From assembly GCF_905163445.1 (NCBI RefSeq), contig NC_053182.1, positions 8,680,001 through 8,744,000 on the forward strand: a DNA stretch of 64,000 nt. The letters run 5' to 3'. The position numbers and the translations under genes were made by a program. The notes under the pieces were generated by a model. It saw only the letters and a list, made by a program, of their open reading frames with translations, did not search any database and was not told the DNA's origin. The stretch is from Pararge aegeria. Lineage: Eukaryota > Arthropoda > Insecta > Lepidoptera > Nymphalidae. This document shows positions 35,035-44,239 of this stretch, in pieces. The stretch's first letter is position 1. Every line of letters starts with the position of its first letter.

Positions 35035-35215
35035 AAGGCGCGATATATCAGGCATGCAGGTTTCCTTCACAGCTAAAGCAATTGAACTGATATTTCAATG
35101 TTTAAATCGCGCATAACTCCGATTAGTTAGAGGCGCGTGTGGGGAATCAAACTCGGTCCCCACGACACAGACGTTTCCTTAACAACTTAGCTATCACCGC
35201 TTCGTCCCACAATAG
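35035..35215 (-). repeat. SINE-A, reverse copy
   Basis: 'gcatgcaggtttccttcaca', 'caattgaactgatatttcaa', 'aggcgcgtgtggggaatcaa' and 'cttagctatcaccgctt' are the reverse complement of the body start and tRNA-like head of the reference copy at 22,993. Confidence 0.75.
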
Positions 35216-35309
35216 GTTTGAATACTTATTTCACAGCGGAACAGAAAGTATTCAAATAAGCAAGATATTATTTAAATATTATCCTAGCAGGTACACGCTT
35301 ATCAAGGCT

Positions 35310-35475
35310 TAGAGCCGCGCGTCGACATCAAGTAGCAAACGGCGATGATTGGCCCGATTTCTTCGCCGCCGCCTTATTTCCATCTTATTACCAGCAGCGA
35401 GCGATATTAAAGCGGGCGCTGGGCCGCCGCCACCCGCGTCTCCGCCCTGTCTTCGCGTCCGTGAATTAGGTTAAT
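35310..35475. promoter_or_regulatory. GC-rich island
   Basis: 'tagagccgcgcgtcgacatc', 'atttcttcgccgccgcctta', 'gcgggcgctgggccgccgcc' and 'gcgtctccgccctgtcttcg'. This is one of the more GC-rich stretches outside the 41-42.5 kb block. It may act with the next island 260 bases downstream. Confidence 0.35.
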
Positions 35476-35729
35476 GGCTTGCCAGGTGATTTCCTTCTAA
35501 GCAGTATTTTGAGTAAGGCACCAACACGCCAATGTCACCGAAATAGCCCCAGCGTTCGACTTGTACATGACATGCGTAACACGAAAGAGGCAATTTGCCC
35601 CATGAATGTACACGCGAGTGCCCGATTATGGACCCTCAGCCGTGTAAGATTCCTGATAAGGCATATAATTCAAATTTTATTAAAGTTACGATCTGTTGTA
35701 GAGTGTCGTAGCGTTCCGTAGCTATATTA

Positions 35730-35865
35730 CGAGATTGGGGCTCCCGGGGGTCTTTGATTTATGGTACAAAGTCGCACCGCAGAGCGCCGACGCCGCGCGC
35801 CATCGAGTGCCGCCGGCGTTTTTGCGACCCTTCTCCCCCAACACTACTGTCATACTCTAAAAGCT
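35730..35865. promoter_or_regulatory. GC-rich island with TCF/Caudal-type words
   Basis: 'ggggctcccgggggtctttg' continues into 'gatttatggtacaaagtcgc', giving a CTTTGAT (TCF/Pangolin-like), a TTTATGG (Caudal/Abd-B-like) and an ACAAAG (HMG-box-like) word within 30 bases. CpG-rich 'gccgacgccgcgcgccatcg' follows. Candidate enhancer. Confidence 0.4.
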
Positions 35866-36044
35866 AACAAAACTTAATCATACAGAACAGACGAAATTTC
35901 AGTCTCATATTCTCTATATACGATAACGATGACTTACGTATTCTGAATAGTTTGTACCTATATTCATTCGTTAGTGTATTCATACGTTTACGGTGCGAAT
36001 AAAACAGTGGGTATAATATAATACACTTAGTCCAGTTTTTACCT

Positions 36045-36290
36045 AGTAGAGCTTTTTGTGACAGAGCGCATCTGGGGAGGTAATACCGCCATACTTATTT
36101 CTGGCAGATTGGCTTCGAGTACCGGTCTCAAGTTCGTGGTTGCCGGTATAATTACAGGCAAATCAGGCTTAGCACCTTCGCATCAGATCGATGAACATAA
36201 GATAGCACTTTATAGGACTTTGTTTGCATTTCCTGGAAAGAGCTGTTCTGTTTATAGGTGGTGGTTTTCTTACCATCAGGTATAACATTT
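36045..36290 (+). repeat. Repeat F, long copy
   Basis: 'ttgtgacagagcgcatctgg', 'taccgccatacttatttctg', 'gtggttgccggtataattac', 'aggcaaatcaggcttagc' and 'ataggtggtggttttcttac' with 'catcaggt' give the family from end to end. The 75-codon ORF is inside it. Confidence 0.8.
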
Positions 36291-36689
36291 ATAATATACA
36301 TTTACATAATTTTTTTAGTTGAGTCGGTTATTTTTTGGATTTTTGTAAGTATATTATTGTTGTTGATATTTAGTGACTTTTATCGAGATAAACATGTATT
36401 ATCTCCATATAATCTATAATTCAAATACTATTATATTATTACTCAAATGTCGAGGTCAGTTGTTAATATTTTTTAGTAATACATTAATATTTGTTAATGA
36501 TATTAATATTATCTATTTTGTTTATGCGATAACTTAAAAAAAAAAAAACTATACTCTTTGAAATGAGCTATGTCTGACACACAAACGATAGACTGTTTAC
36601 TTTGTAATATGTAGTCATCTTCCAAAGGATTATTATCGATAGTGAATATTGTTAGAGATATGTTAAAGGTGGGTGGATCTAAACACAAG

Positions 36690-36855
36690 GCGTAGACGGC
36701 CGAGCACTAATCTTCTTATAATATCAGAATACGCATCGTGTTACGATTCCCCCGCTCGCGTGCAAACTCCCAAAACCTTCAATGCCATCAATCGATAATG
36801 TTAAAGCCACCGCCATTAACGACGTTATCCTTACCCCTCTAAAAGCTTATTTTGG
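36690..36855. promoter_or_regulatory. Candidate regulatory patch
   Basis: 'ggcgtagacggccgagcact', 'gattcccccgctcgcgtgc', 'catcaatcgataatg' and 'gccattaacgacgttatcc'. The pattern is homeodomain-type words in a GC-richer patch. Weak evidence. Confidence 0.3.
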
Positions 36856-36869
36856 CAAAGTAACATATA

Positions 36870-37440
36870 CAAAATGAAAAAAAATGTATCTTTCAAACTC
36901 ATCTAACCGCACAAAAGCCCACGATATATGTATGCTAGTATCACTAACAATTTTAAGTATTTATAAAATGTGCCCGTGTGACTTCAAAGGACGCATGAAA
37001 TTGTTTGCTTTGATCTCGTCTGCTCTTCGATACAATTCTGTTGGGTACATATTTGCTTAACCCGTATAAGTATCACGAATATAATATATCTTTAAATGGG
37101 CTGCAAAATTTAACGTGTAATTGTTATTTGTGAATAGGTATTTATATTAGGGCAGCGTCCAAATAATGGGAACGAAGTTATTGTCCGGGAAACATCAGTA
37201 TTACGTATTGCTTCCGCAAAGGAACAAAATAATATCGAATCAGTTACATATTAGGTACTGATACTTTATTCTATTTTTAAAAAATAAGAGTTACCAATCA
37301 AATAAAGGTTTGTGCAGAAAGAGAACGAAAATTGTGACTTAAGTTTTGAAATCATTAAATTCCTAATTATTAACAGTTACCAATCAAATGAAATAAGAAC
37401 CTCTTGAATCTCAATTTGAGAAAAAATAACACTTAAGCGA
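36870..37440. other. Unassigned AT-rich DNA
   Basis: 'taccaatcaaat' recurs at about 37,292 and 37,379. No gene is seen. Confidence 0.35.
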
Positions 37441-37449
37441 ATTAGTAGT

Positions 37450-37650
37450 AGTAGAGATTTTTGTGTCAGAGCTCGTCCGGACGAGTACTATCGCCATGCT
37501 TATTTCTGCCGCTAAGCAGCATTGTTGCAATACTGTGTTCCGGTCTGAAAGGCGTGGTTGCCGGTGTGAGGCTTAACAGCTATGGTTTTCCACCTACTAT
37601 CACTTTGGCCATCTGCTTGATCCGTCAATTATTTCTGCGTAATGAAATCA
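37450..37650 (+). repeat. Repeat F, well-preserved copy
   Basis: 'gtgtcagagctcgtccggac', 'tactatcgccatgcttattt', 'aagcagcattgttgcaatac', 'ggcgtggttgccggtgtgag' and 'ggccatctgcttgatccgtc', ending near an A-run. The 73-codon ORF is inside it. Confidence 0.8.
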
Positions 37651-37812
37651 TTAATGTTAAAGAAAAAAAAAACTTATCATGATCAAACGTTATACAACTT
37701 ATATTGAAACAACCCGAAGGATATATCAATTAAGGTTATCAATTATTTAAAATTAAACCTTATTGCGTTGAAAGGAAAATACATTCGATACACTAAAATT
37801 ATTACATTGATG

Positions 37813-37970
37813 TTGGAAAAGAGCAACTGCTGAGTTTCTTGCCGGCTTCTTCTCGGTAGAATGTGCGTTCCGAACCGGTGGTACAGTCACTACACACAGA
37901 CAGACTTGACGTTTCAAAAGTGCTTATATTAGGCCTACTTGAAATAAATTAATTTTGAATTTCTAATTTT
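37813..37970 (+). repeat. Repeat E: LINE 3' end, forward copy
   Basis: 'tgagtttcttgccggcttct', 'tctcggtagaatgtgcgttc', 'cgaaccggtggtacagtcac' and 'tattaggcctacttgaaata' are the reverse complement of the copy at 10,722-10,870, so this element points right. Confidence 0.85.
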
Positions 37971-38209
37971 TTGAATACATTCAAAATATGATTATTTTTT
38001 GTATTTTTGTAAGTTACTACTTTATTACTTTAAAAAAAAAGAAGTTCTATGTTTGATCGTAATAATTTTTTTATCTTGGTTCACCGATATATCCGTCTAT
38101 TGAGGACCGATTATAAAAAGTATTTTATGAATCGACATCAAATAGAGGAGATTATCAATTCGACCTGTATTTTAGTAAAATGAACAGAGTGCAGTTTTGT
38201 GTCTTTGAT

Positions 38210-38450
38210 TCTATACCAGGATCTGAACATGTGCGCCAAATTTCATAACTAAATGTTATTTGGACGTCTAAATGTTTGTCAAAGCATATCACAAAATATA
38301 TAATATTTTAGATATAAGGCGGATTCCAAAATTCTTTTTAATTGGATACTGCAACTTAGGAAACAGGGAAAGTTTCCCCAAAACCGTTTTAGTCGTTTTT
38401 GAGCTAGAGGGTTTGTTAATTTCTTTCTGTATAGCTTCAACTGCTTCACC
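38210..38450 (+). repeat. Repeat H, decayed copy
   Basis: 'ctgaacatgtgcgccaaatt', 'tcataac', 'ggaaacagggaaagtttccc' and 'ccgttttagtcgtttttgag' follow the family order. The 69-codon ORF is inside. Confidence 0.5.
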
Positions 38451-38479
38451 TACAACTGAACGTATCAAATCGTTAAAAT

Positions 38480-39180
38480 AGATGAATAAAAAAATCTACT
38501 AGATGAATAAAATAATCGATACTCTGATAAGTTTATTAAGTATCAAAACTGGTTAGTCATCACCTAAAACTATGCGTAATAGAAAAATAAATGCCGACGT
38601 AAATGAAAAACTAACTCCGGCCTAATATATTAATTAGGAGGTATAAAGAAAGAAATAAAGTAAAGTAAAAAAAAAAAAATTAAAAAGTAATTTAAAATTA
38701 TAATTTACTTAATTAACAATAACCTATAAGGTAGAAATAAAACTTTTAATTAATTAGTAATTTAAAGCAATTTAAAAATAATTTACAAATACTTGCATGA
38801 CTAACTGAGTTTAGGTGAGTCAATGAGTTTAATTAAGTAAATTACAATTTAAAGGTCTGTTTAGTTTTTTTTCAATTACTTTTTGATTGTTTTATGTATT
38901 CGGTTTCAGTCATTGCCATTGTCTTAGAAAATTCTCTAAATTTTAAGCCATTTTAGTTTTGAACTCTCTCTTAATCAAATGTGATTCAAGTCTTTGAATC
39001 TGTTTAAAGTGTGAGTGAGAATTGATGAAGTCAGTTGATTTTTTTACGTTTTAAATGATTTATTTATAAATTATTTCTAATTATAATTGATTTCTGTACG
39101 GTTTACGACTTAATGCCGTAACCCATGTAAAAAACTAAATCAATTTTACGTTGGTTTTCTTTCATTCTAAGGGTGTACTG
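38480..39180. other. Very AT-rich DNA
   Basis: Dominated by 'taatttaaa' and 'aattaatt' words. No gene is seen. Contains the foldback at 38,695-38,850. Confidence 0.5.
38695..38850. repeat. 156-base foldback with 22-bp ends
   Basis: 38,695-38,716 and 38,829-38,850 are inverted repeats matching at 21 of 22 positions (core aatttacttaattaa / ttaattaagtaaatt). It could be a small MITE-like element or chance pairing favoured by AT-richness; no target duplication was identified. Confidence 0.6.
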
Positions 39181-39204
39181 ATTTCCGAAATGTGGTTCAC
39201 ATTC

Positions 39205-39263
39205 AAAATTAAATTAAAAAAATATATTGACATATGGTCAATATATTTTTTTAATTTAATTTT
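39205..39263. repeat. Perfect 27-bp inverted repeat, 5-nt loop
   Basis: Arm 39,205-39,231 (starts aaaattaaattaaaaaaa, ends tattgac), loop atatg, and the exact reverse complement at 39,237-39,263. It is the longest perfect hairpin I found. Confidence 0.95.
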
Positions 39264-39269
39264 CCTGAC

Positions 39270-40960
39270 GAAATAAAGGAAAATACTGTCAAAGTTACGT
39301 CTAACGCAAATTTACAGTGAGCAATTGTTATTGCTTCGGTTATGTTTTATTTTATCCGTCACGTTTCGCTCTAAAGCCTATTTTATTTTGGTGAAGGTTG
39401 TATGTATGTTAGTGATGTTTGATAAATAGTAAACAGAACTCTTTAATAAACCAAACCATTCTTGAGCAGTCCTATAGTGCTATTTGCACTTGAACACGAA
39501 CAGTTTTAACTATTATTTACTAGTAATTTAAGCATTAAAATAGTTTTCTTAAATCAATAAACTTTAACGAGAGATTAAACTATTTAATAAATGATTATTA
39601 TTTTCAAAAAAACATACGAACCTATGTAACGCTAGTTAGGGTATAATAGCTGTTCTTTAATTAGGTTTTTGAGCTTCTGTAAAAAATATATACTTGATGT
39701 TGAGAACGTAGAGCGTGTAAGAGAATGCAGACTTTTTCCGTTTATAACTAGCGCCATCTATCGACACTAGCTTATAAGTTTTCATGAGGAAGAATCTTGA
39801 AAGCAAAATAACGAACTATTATTATATTTCTTTTTCATAATTGATTATTACTTGAAATAAATACAGAATATTTTAGGTGCTGTCTCAAGTTTTGTCTCAA
39901 TTTTGAGATAGGTCTAAGTACAAAATAGGTCGAAAAAACTATTCATTATTTCTTCTGATCTAGTGAAGATCTGAGTTATAAATTGAACCGAGTGGATTTG
40001 TCTGGCTGTCACGGATTGCAGAAAATTAATATTTAAATTAAAATTTTTGTTCATTGTTGTTCAGAAAACAACAATATTACATCTCCCTATCTTTAAATCA
40101 AGCAAAAATCTTTGGAATAGTTGAATGCCCTATAAAAAGTACTTTCCTTCAGTTATCTACAAGCCGGTGTAGATATTAATACCCAAGATAACCCAAAAAT
40201 AGAACCACATTGGTTTTTGAAATATTTTATATATCTACCAATATACTATACTTAATCCTGAAATTGATCTGAATTGGTATTTAAGAAAACTGGCAGTGAG
40301 AATTTTTTGAATATAACAGCATCCTTCAGATAGTCTAATGTGTGTAAGACATAATATCAAATAGGACCAAATTAATTTTTATTAAAGGATTTTCTAATCA
40401 TTGCACATAAAGTAAATTTGTGACCAGCCCCCAATATTTTATGTACACGTTATCACGTATTGGTAAAAATTTAATTTATTATCCTTAAGTTGATATTGAG
40501 TTCTATGAAACCAATTGGCAATAAACATCGAAATTAAATTAAGTGTCATGAAAATATTTCACATATAATCACTATCAATTTTAAATATCAATAATTTATC
40601 AGTTTTGGAATGAAAATTTAACATAGTTATCAGTAATTAATTGAAATTGACATGATTTTGTCCGTGCTATATATTACAGATATTATTACAATTCAAACAA
40701 TACGTAGTTCTTTCGTACATAATGGATGTTACATTTAAAACTATTATTTAAAACGAAAAAAATTGGTACATAACTTATTTTACAAACCAAAGATTTCTAA
40801 AATAAAAAATAAGTTTATAACACAATTTAAGAATTTTCATAGTTTTTTAAGCGACTTCTCCCTGGTCACATGTAATCCATTTTATCTGTTAACATTTTCT
40901 TTTTTCGGTCTTCATGAAAATAATAGTTTCTTGTGGTGAAAATCGTCGAAACTGAAAGCA
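39270..40960. other. Unassigned very AT-rich DNA
   Basis: No gene is seen. It holds the shared motif at 39,750-39,767. 'caacaatattac' and 'gttgttcagaaaacaac' near 40,050-40,080 are short local symmetries only. Confidence 0.4.
39750..39767 (-). promoter_or_regulatory. AGCGCCATCTATCGACAC motif, copy 1
   Basis: This 18-base word is identical, reversed, at 57,104-57,121, and its 'tagcgccatcta' core recurs at 58,894-58,905. On the opposite strand the core AGATGGCGC fits the CTCF-type consensus AGRKGGCRS. It may be a CTCF-like site or just a dispersed-repeat word; flanks differ between copies. Confidence 0.45.
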
Positions 40961-40977
40961 AAGCAGATGTCAACTAC

Positions 40978-41036
40978 AGCTGGTTGAAGGGGACCAAATG
41001 ATAGTAGAGTACAATTTGACCCGAAATCAACCAGCT
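40978..41036. repeat. 10-bp inverted repeat, 39-base loop
   Basis: agctggttga (40,978-40,987) and tcaaccagct (41,027-41,036) flank 39 bases. This gives a possible weak stem-loop about 240 bases before the CpG block. Confidence 0.7.
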
Positions 41037-41269
41037 AAAGCGAACAACGCTAACACTTTCACGCCGCTGCTTCATCCTCTTCATAATTCTTCAGGGATAT
41101 CCCGATGCTTGGCATAATCTTAACAATGGTTTAAAACATTCACCCAAAAAAGTATAAACACAAATATTCACCGGAGCGTTACTTTCTAAATCTTATACCT
41201 ATGCATAGTCCAATACATCGACGTTTCATATATTTAGAATCTTGTAAAATTTAGCGTATGTATAGTGGA

Positions 41270-41570
41270 ACAGATGAGTCCAGGAATAGCGCGGGTCGGG
41301 GTGCGAGGAGAGAGGTGAGGCGTTGGCGGCAGCCCGACGGCAGGCGGGCGGCGAGCGGCGGCCGCGGCACCACATATAGGGCTGGTCGCGCTCTGGAAGC
41401 ACACCCAGTGTAAACTTACCGGCGTTGCGCGCTGCGCGTAGCACGCGTGCCGGCGCGCCGACATTGACGCGCCGCATGTAATTGTACACGCCGCCTTGCT
41501 ATTTTAGTCTCGTCCGCTGCACTAATTCGGGCAGGGTTAACGCGGCGGCCTCCCCGAACGCTGTCAGCCG
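41270..41570. promoter_or_regulatory. CpG-rich block, left part
   Basis: 'ccagggcgcggg'-type composition: 'gcgcgggtcggggtgcgag', 'ggcagcccgacggcaggcgg', 'agcggcggccgcggcacc', 'cgcgtgccggcgcgccgac'. CpG is frequent, in contrast with the AT-rich flanks. ORFs of 76 and 87 codons occur in two reverse frames of the same stretch and are Ala/Arg/Pro-rich by composition. I read it as part of a promoter region or noncoding first exon; direction unknown. Confidence 0.45.
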
Positions 41571-41639
41571 ATGCACACTTCGTCATTATATTTTACGCGG
41601 ACACTCAAAATTGTTACGAGGTTACGAGGAGCGTTAAGA

Positions 41640-41820
41640 TGTTATCCCAGGTAGCGCACATTCACAATCGCAGTCCTAAACTAATCGGCATCCCGACTAA
41701 CGTCGGGAGTTGGGGCTCCGTCGAAGCCCTAACCCGATGACCCCGACGTCATCGACCTGACGTGAGCACCAGACGGTTCGATGACATCTAGTAAATGACC
41801 TTGCATCTCCCTGCGTATGA
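41640..41820. promoter_or_regulatory. Symmetric GC-rich segment between CpG blocks
   Basis: It contains tcccgac (41,691-41,697) / gtcggga (41,702-41,708) around 4 bases, then 'tgaccccgacgtcatcgacc' and 'tgacgtgagc'. The two TGACGT/GACGTCA half-site words are CRE/bZIP-like. It could alternatively be a fragment of an unrecognised element. Confidence 0.3.
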
Positions 41821-41929
41821 CCCAAATCTATAAATTTTTTGACAAAATAGTTTATAAGAAAATTTAAAAATGAAAAGAATTGAAAATGTTTTAGTGAAAA
41901 TCTTGAAGTTCGAAAAATTGTAAGGGGTG

Positions 41930-42505
41930 ACCGACCTCAGGTGAGAAACGCGACGACACCTCAGGTCGCTACTTTACGTCCGCGAATGCATTCTGACCGA
42001 CAACGACGCGACATTGCGAACCTACTAACCCCGCGCCGCAAGGGGTCCTGCGCCCCGCGACCCTCCGAATCCGACTTCCCCTCTCTACCCCTCCCCCCCC
42101 CCCCCTTCCGGTCCATCCGAAAGCTTGGAAAATACTTAACGTGTTACCCGCGCGGATTCGTCTAAAAATAAGGAACGCAAGGATATTGAAGTAGCCCGGC
42201 ACCGATTTAGTTTATAGAATAGCCTGCTCCAGTGCATGAACGAATTAAAAATTGTGATAGTGGATGATTTAGAAGCGAGATTTGTCGAGCGCGCGGGGCG
42301 GGCGGTCGGCAGCACGGGCGCCTAGGGCGGGCGGGCCTCGCGTCTCGACTGAGAGGCGCGCAGCATCGCGCCGCCGCGCCGCGCCCCTCGCCGCCCGCCG
42401 CGCTCACCGCCGCACTGTCTGCGGCGCTGCAGCCTCGCGCCGCGCCCGCCCGCCCGCCCGCTCGCCCGCGCCGTCGCCACACCACACACCCGCCAAGGGT
42501 TACCA
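41930..42505. promoter_or_regulatory. CpG island, probable promoter or 5' exon
   Basis: This is the most GC-rich interval of the window. It includes a 13-base C run (42,093-42,105), 'gcgccgccgcgccgcgcccc' and repeated 'cgcccgcc' words. ORFs of 84 (forward) and 99 (reverse) codons are almost all Ala, Arg, Pro and Gly on opposite strands, as expected from composition. The right edge passes into two tandem copies of a unit with conserved ATG codons, which is compatible with a rightward transcript starting here. No clear TATA or initiator was identified. Confidence 0.5.
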
Positions 42506-42669
42506 TGGCGTTATCCCCTGCCTTCCTAATGCCTGATATTTCATCCTACAACTATGGCGGTCCCCGATTTTTTTAATGTTTGGAGACAAAATGGAATATC
42601 TCTACTAATTATTAAACATTGTTATCTTTGTTCGACGACGAAATTTTAACGATCTCAACACCTGTAATA
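42461..42669 (+). repeat. Tandem duplication, copy 1
   Basis: It shares with copy 2 (42,675-42,855), in order: 'gcgccgtcg', 'atggcgtta', 'taatgcct', 'atatttc', 'ctatggcggtccc', 'ttgttatct' and 'gatctcaaca'. The offset between matching words falls from 210 to 187 bases, so small deletions have accumulated in copy 2. Direct and adjacent, so this is an old local duplication. Confidence 0.85.
42505..42576 (+). CDS. Small ORF in duplication copy 1 (23 codons)
   Basis: ATG in a near-ideal context (ttaccATGG) opens a 23-codon frame starting MALSPAFLMPDISS, ending TAA. Copy 2 has the matching start. Compared over the first 14 codons, 10 residues agree and there is no indel. It may be an upstream ORF of a transcript, the start of a spliced coding exon, or coincidence. 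No known family. Confidence 0.25.
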   Translation: MALSPAFLMPDISSYNYGGPRFF

Positions 42670-42674
42670 ATTCG

Positions 42675-42855
42675 CTCGCGCCGTCGACACACACTTGCCT
42701 AACGTCACATGGCGTTACCACCTATCTTCATAATGCCTAATATTTCCTCTAAATCTATGGCGGTCCCGGATTTCTTCGTTAGTGGTGATAAAATAGAATA
42801 TCCATATTAATGATTGTTATCTGTGTTCGGCTGCAACGATCTCAACATTTGTGAC
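42675..42855 (+). repeat. Tandem duplication, copy 2
   Basis: See copy 1. Copy 2 is shorter by about 20 bases, mainly between 'ctatggcggtccc' and 'gatctcaaca', and is less GC-rich at its left end. Confidence 0.85.
42709..42810 (+). CDS. Small ORF in duplication copy 2 (33 codons)
   Basis: The frame opens at cacATGG, starts MALPPIFIMPNISS, and ends TAA at 42,808-42,810. A one-base length difference after codon 14 puts the rest in a different register from copy 1, so only the N-terminal part is comparable. Function unknown. Confidence 0.2.
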   Translation: MALPPIFIMPNISSKSMAVPDFFVSGDKIEYPY

Positions 42856-42869
42856 TATTTATTTTACCT

Positions 42870-43015
42870 ATACACTTATCGAAACCCCTCATGCTTAAAC
42901 TACGTAAGACAATAAATTGTAAAGTGTAAAATGTATTATTAAGTTAATTAATTAACACATGAATAACGTACACGCTTCCCGCCAAGATGGCGCCTACTCC
43001 CGTTTCTACTGGTAT
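42870..43015. other. AT-rich spacer with one Pho/YY1-like word
   Basis: 'cgccaagatggcgcctac' at about 42,981-42,998 matches a Pho/YY1-type CCAAGATGGCG word and is not in a recognised repeat. It lies just downstream of the CpG island, where such sites are often found. Confidence 0.35.
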
Positions 43016-43024
43016 TCAATAAAA

Positions 43025-43130
43025 CAAATTAAAATTCATTTATTTCAAGTAGAAAAACTATATTAGCACTTTTGAAACGTTAAGTAGTAATTCCACCGGT
43101 TCATAGGGCAGATTATACCGAGATTACTAT
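43025..43130 (-). repeat. Repeat E fragment, reverse
   Basis: 'attcatttatttcaagtag', 'agcacttttgaaacgttaag', 'ttccaccggttcatagggca' and 'gattataccgag' match 10,722-10,870. Confidence 0.8.
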
Positions 43131-43595
43131 AATATGTAGTTTAACAATCATTTTTCTATCTAGCAGCCATTTTATATGGTCCATACCATAAAAAAATAAC
43201 TTCATAGTGTTGATCGCGTCTGTCATAATGCTGCCAGCAATATCGGGCTATAATAAAAGAATTAGTCGCATATACACGTCTGAGAAATGTTAACTTAACG
43301 AACTTTCACTTTGTATTCACGTAAAATAAAGTTATTTCAATGGAACAGTAATACCCGAACATTTTACGAGTATTATGGCGAAGAACTGAGATCAGGTAAC
43401 CGTACATACGCGTCTGCCTTTGCTACTATTGCCTCTAAGCAAGAAAGTTCTGTGTTGACGTTACCTCGATGCGATACCTACGCCCGATGTTTTCTCAAAA
43501 TGCCCAATGCTACAATTTAATATAAACCTGTACTGCAAACGTGTTTTAAACAAACTTAGTTAGAACTGTAAAAGATGATAATAATTTAATAATTT
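43131..43595. other. Unassigned DNA
   Basis: The 69-codon ORF at 43,311-43,520 has several Cys, Tyr and Ser but no recognised domain. Confidence 0.35.
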
Positions 43596-43599
43596 TAAT

Positions 43600-43715
43600 A
43601 TTCACATCAACCCATTATCGGCCCACTACAGAGCAAGGGTTTCCTCCAACAATGGATGGATTAAGGTCGTAGTCCACCACGCTGGCCTAGGCGGATTGGT
43701 GTATAATATTTTTGA
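43600..43715 (-). repeat. SINE-A tail, reverse
   Basis: 'caacccattatcggcccact', 'acagagcaagggtttcctcc', 'taaggtcgtagtccaccacg' and 'ctggcctaggcggattggtg' are the reverse complement of the SINE-A tail. Confidence 0.85.
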
Positions 43716-43824
43716 TAATAAGTGTTAAATAGATACCTCATTCGAAGACAGCCTTACTTATAGGATTAGTTAATACACGTAGCCATAAAAAAATTACTCG
43801 TTGAAAATAATTTTTATCTATACT

Positions 43825-44235
43825 AGCCTAGGTACAAAGTTGTATAGCTTTTTCTTCTTTTTCAGGCATTAATACACCGGAATTATGTAAATGATGAATA
43901 AAATATTAAATGTTTCTATGTATATTCAACCCGTTTCTGCCTGCGACTCCCTCTGCCTGAACTTCAGAATGGGGTCTAGGGTTTCGCTCGTTCACAATTT
44001 TTAACCACGGCAACTATTTGCGAGATCGGTATAGAAAGTACATGTCCAAATTTCAAAGCTGTATGCCCGCGGATTAGCTCATCGTCCATTTTCAATTTTC
44101 CGTCGGGAACTACTTATGGAATCGAAATAAATTCCATCCAAATCCGTTCAGCCGTGAATTGAGTAACAAACATCCATACTTTCACAAAACAAACATCCAC
44201 ACTTTCACATTATAATATTAGTAGGATAGTAGAAT
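43825..44235 (+). repeat. Repeat G, long decayed copy
   Basis: 'ctatactagcc', 'cccgtttctgcctgcgactc', 'gtcgggaactacttatggaa', 'ccatccaaatccgttcagcc' and 'ttcacattataatattagta' mark the family. 'ccatactttcacaaaacaaa' then 'catccacactttcacatta' shows a small internal duplication near the 3' end. Confidence 0.7.
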
Positions 44236-44239
44236 TACA

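Noticed and set aside
42207..42536. 84- and 99-codon ORFs in the CpG island.
   Set aside because: They overlap on opposite strands and are almost pure Ala/Arg/Pro/Gly, which GC-rich repeats of CGC/GCC give in any frame.
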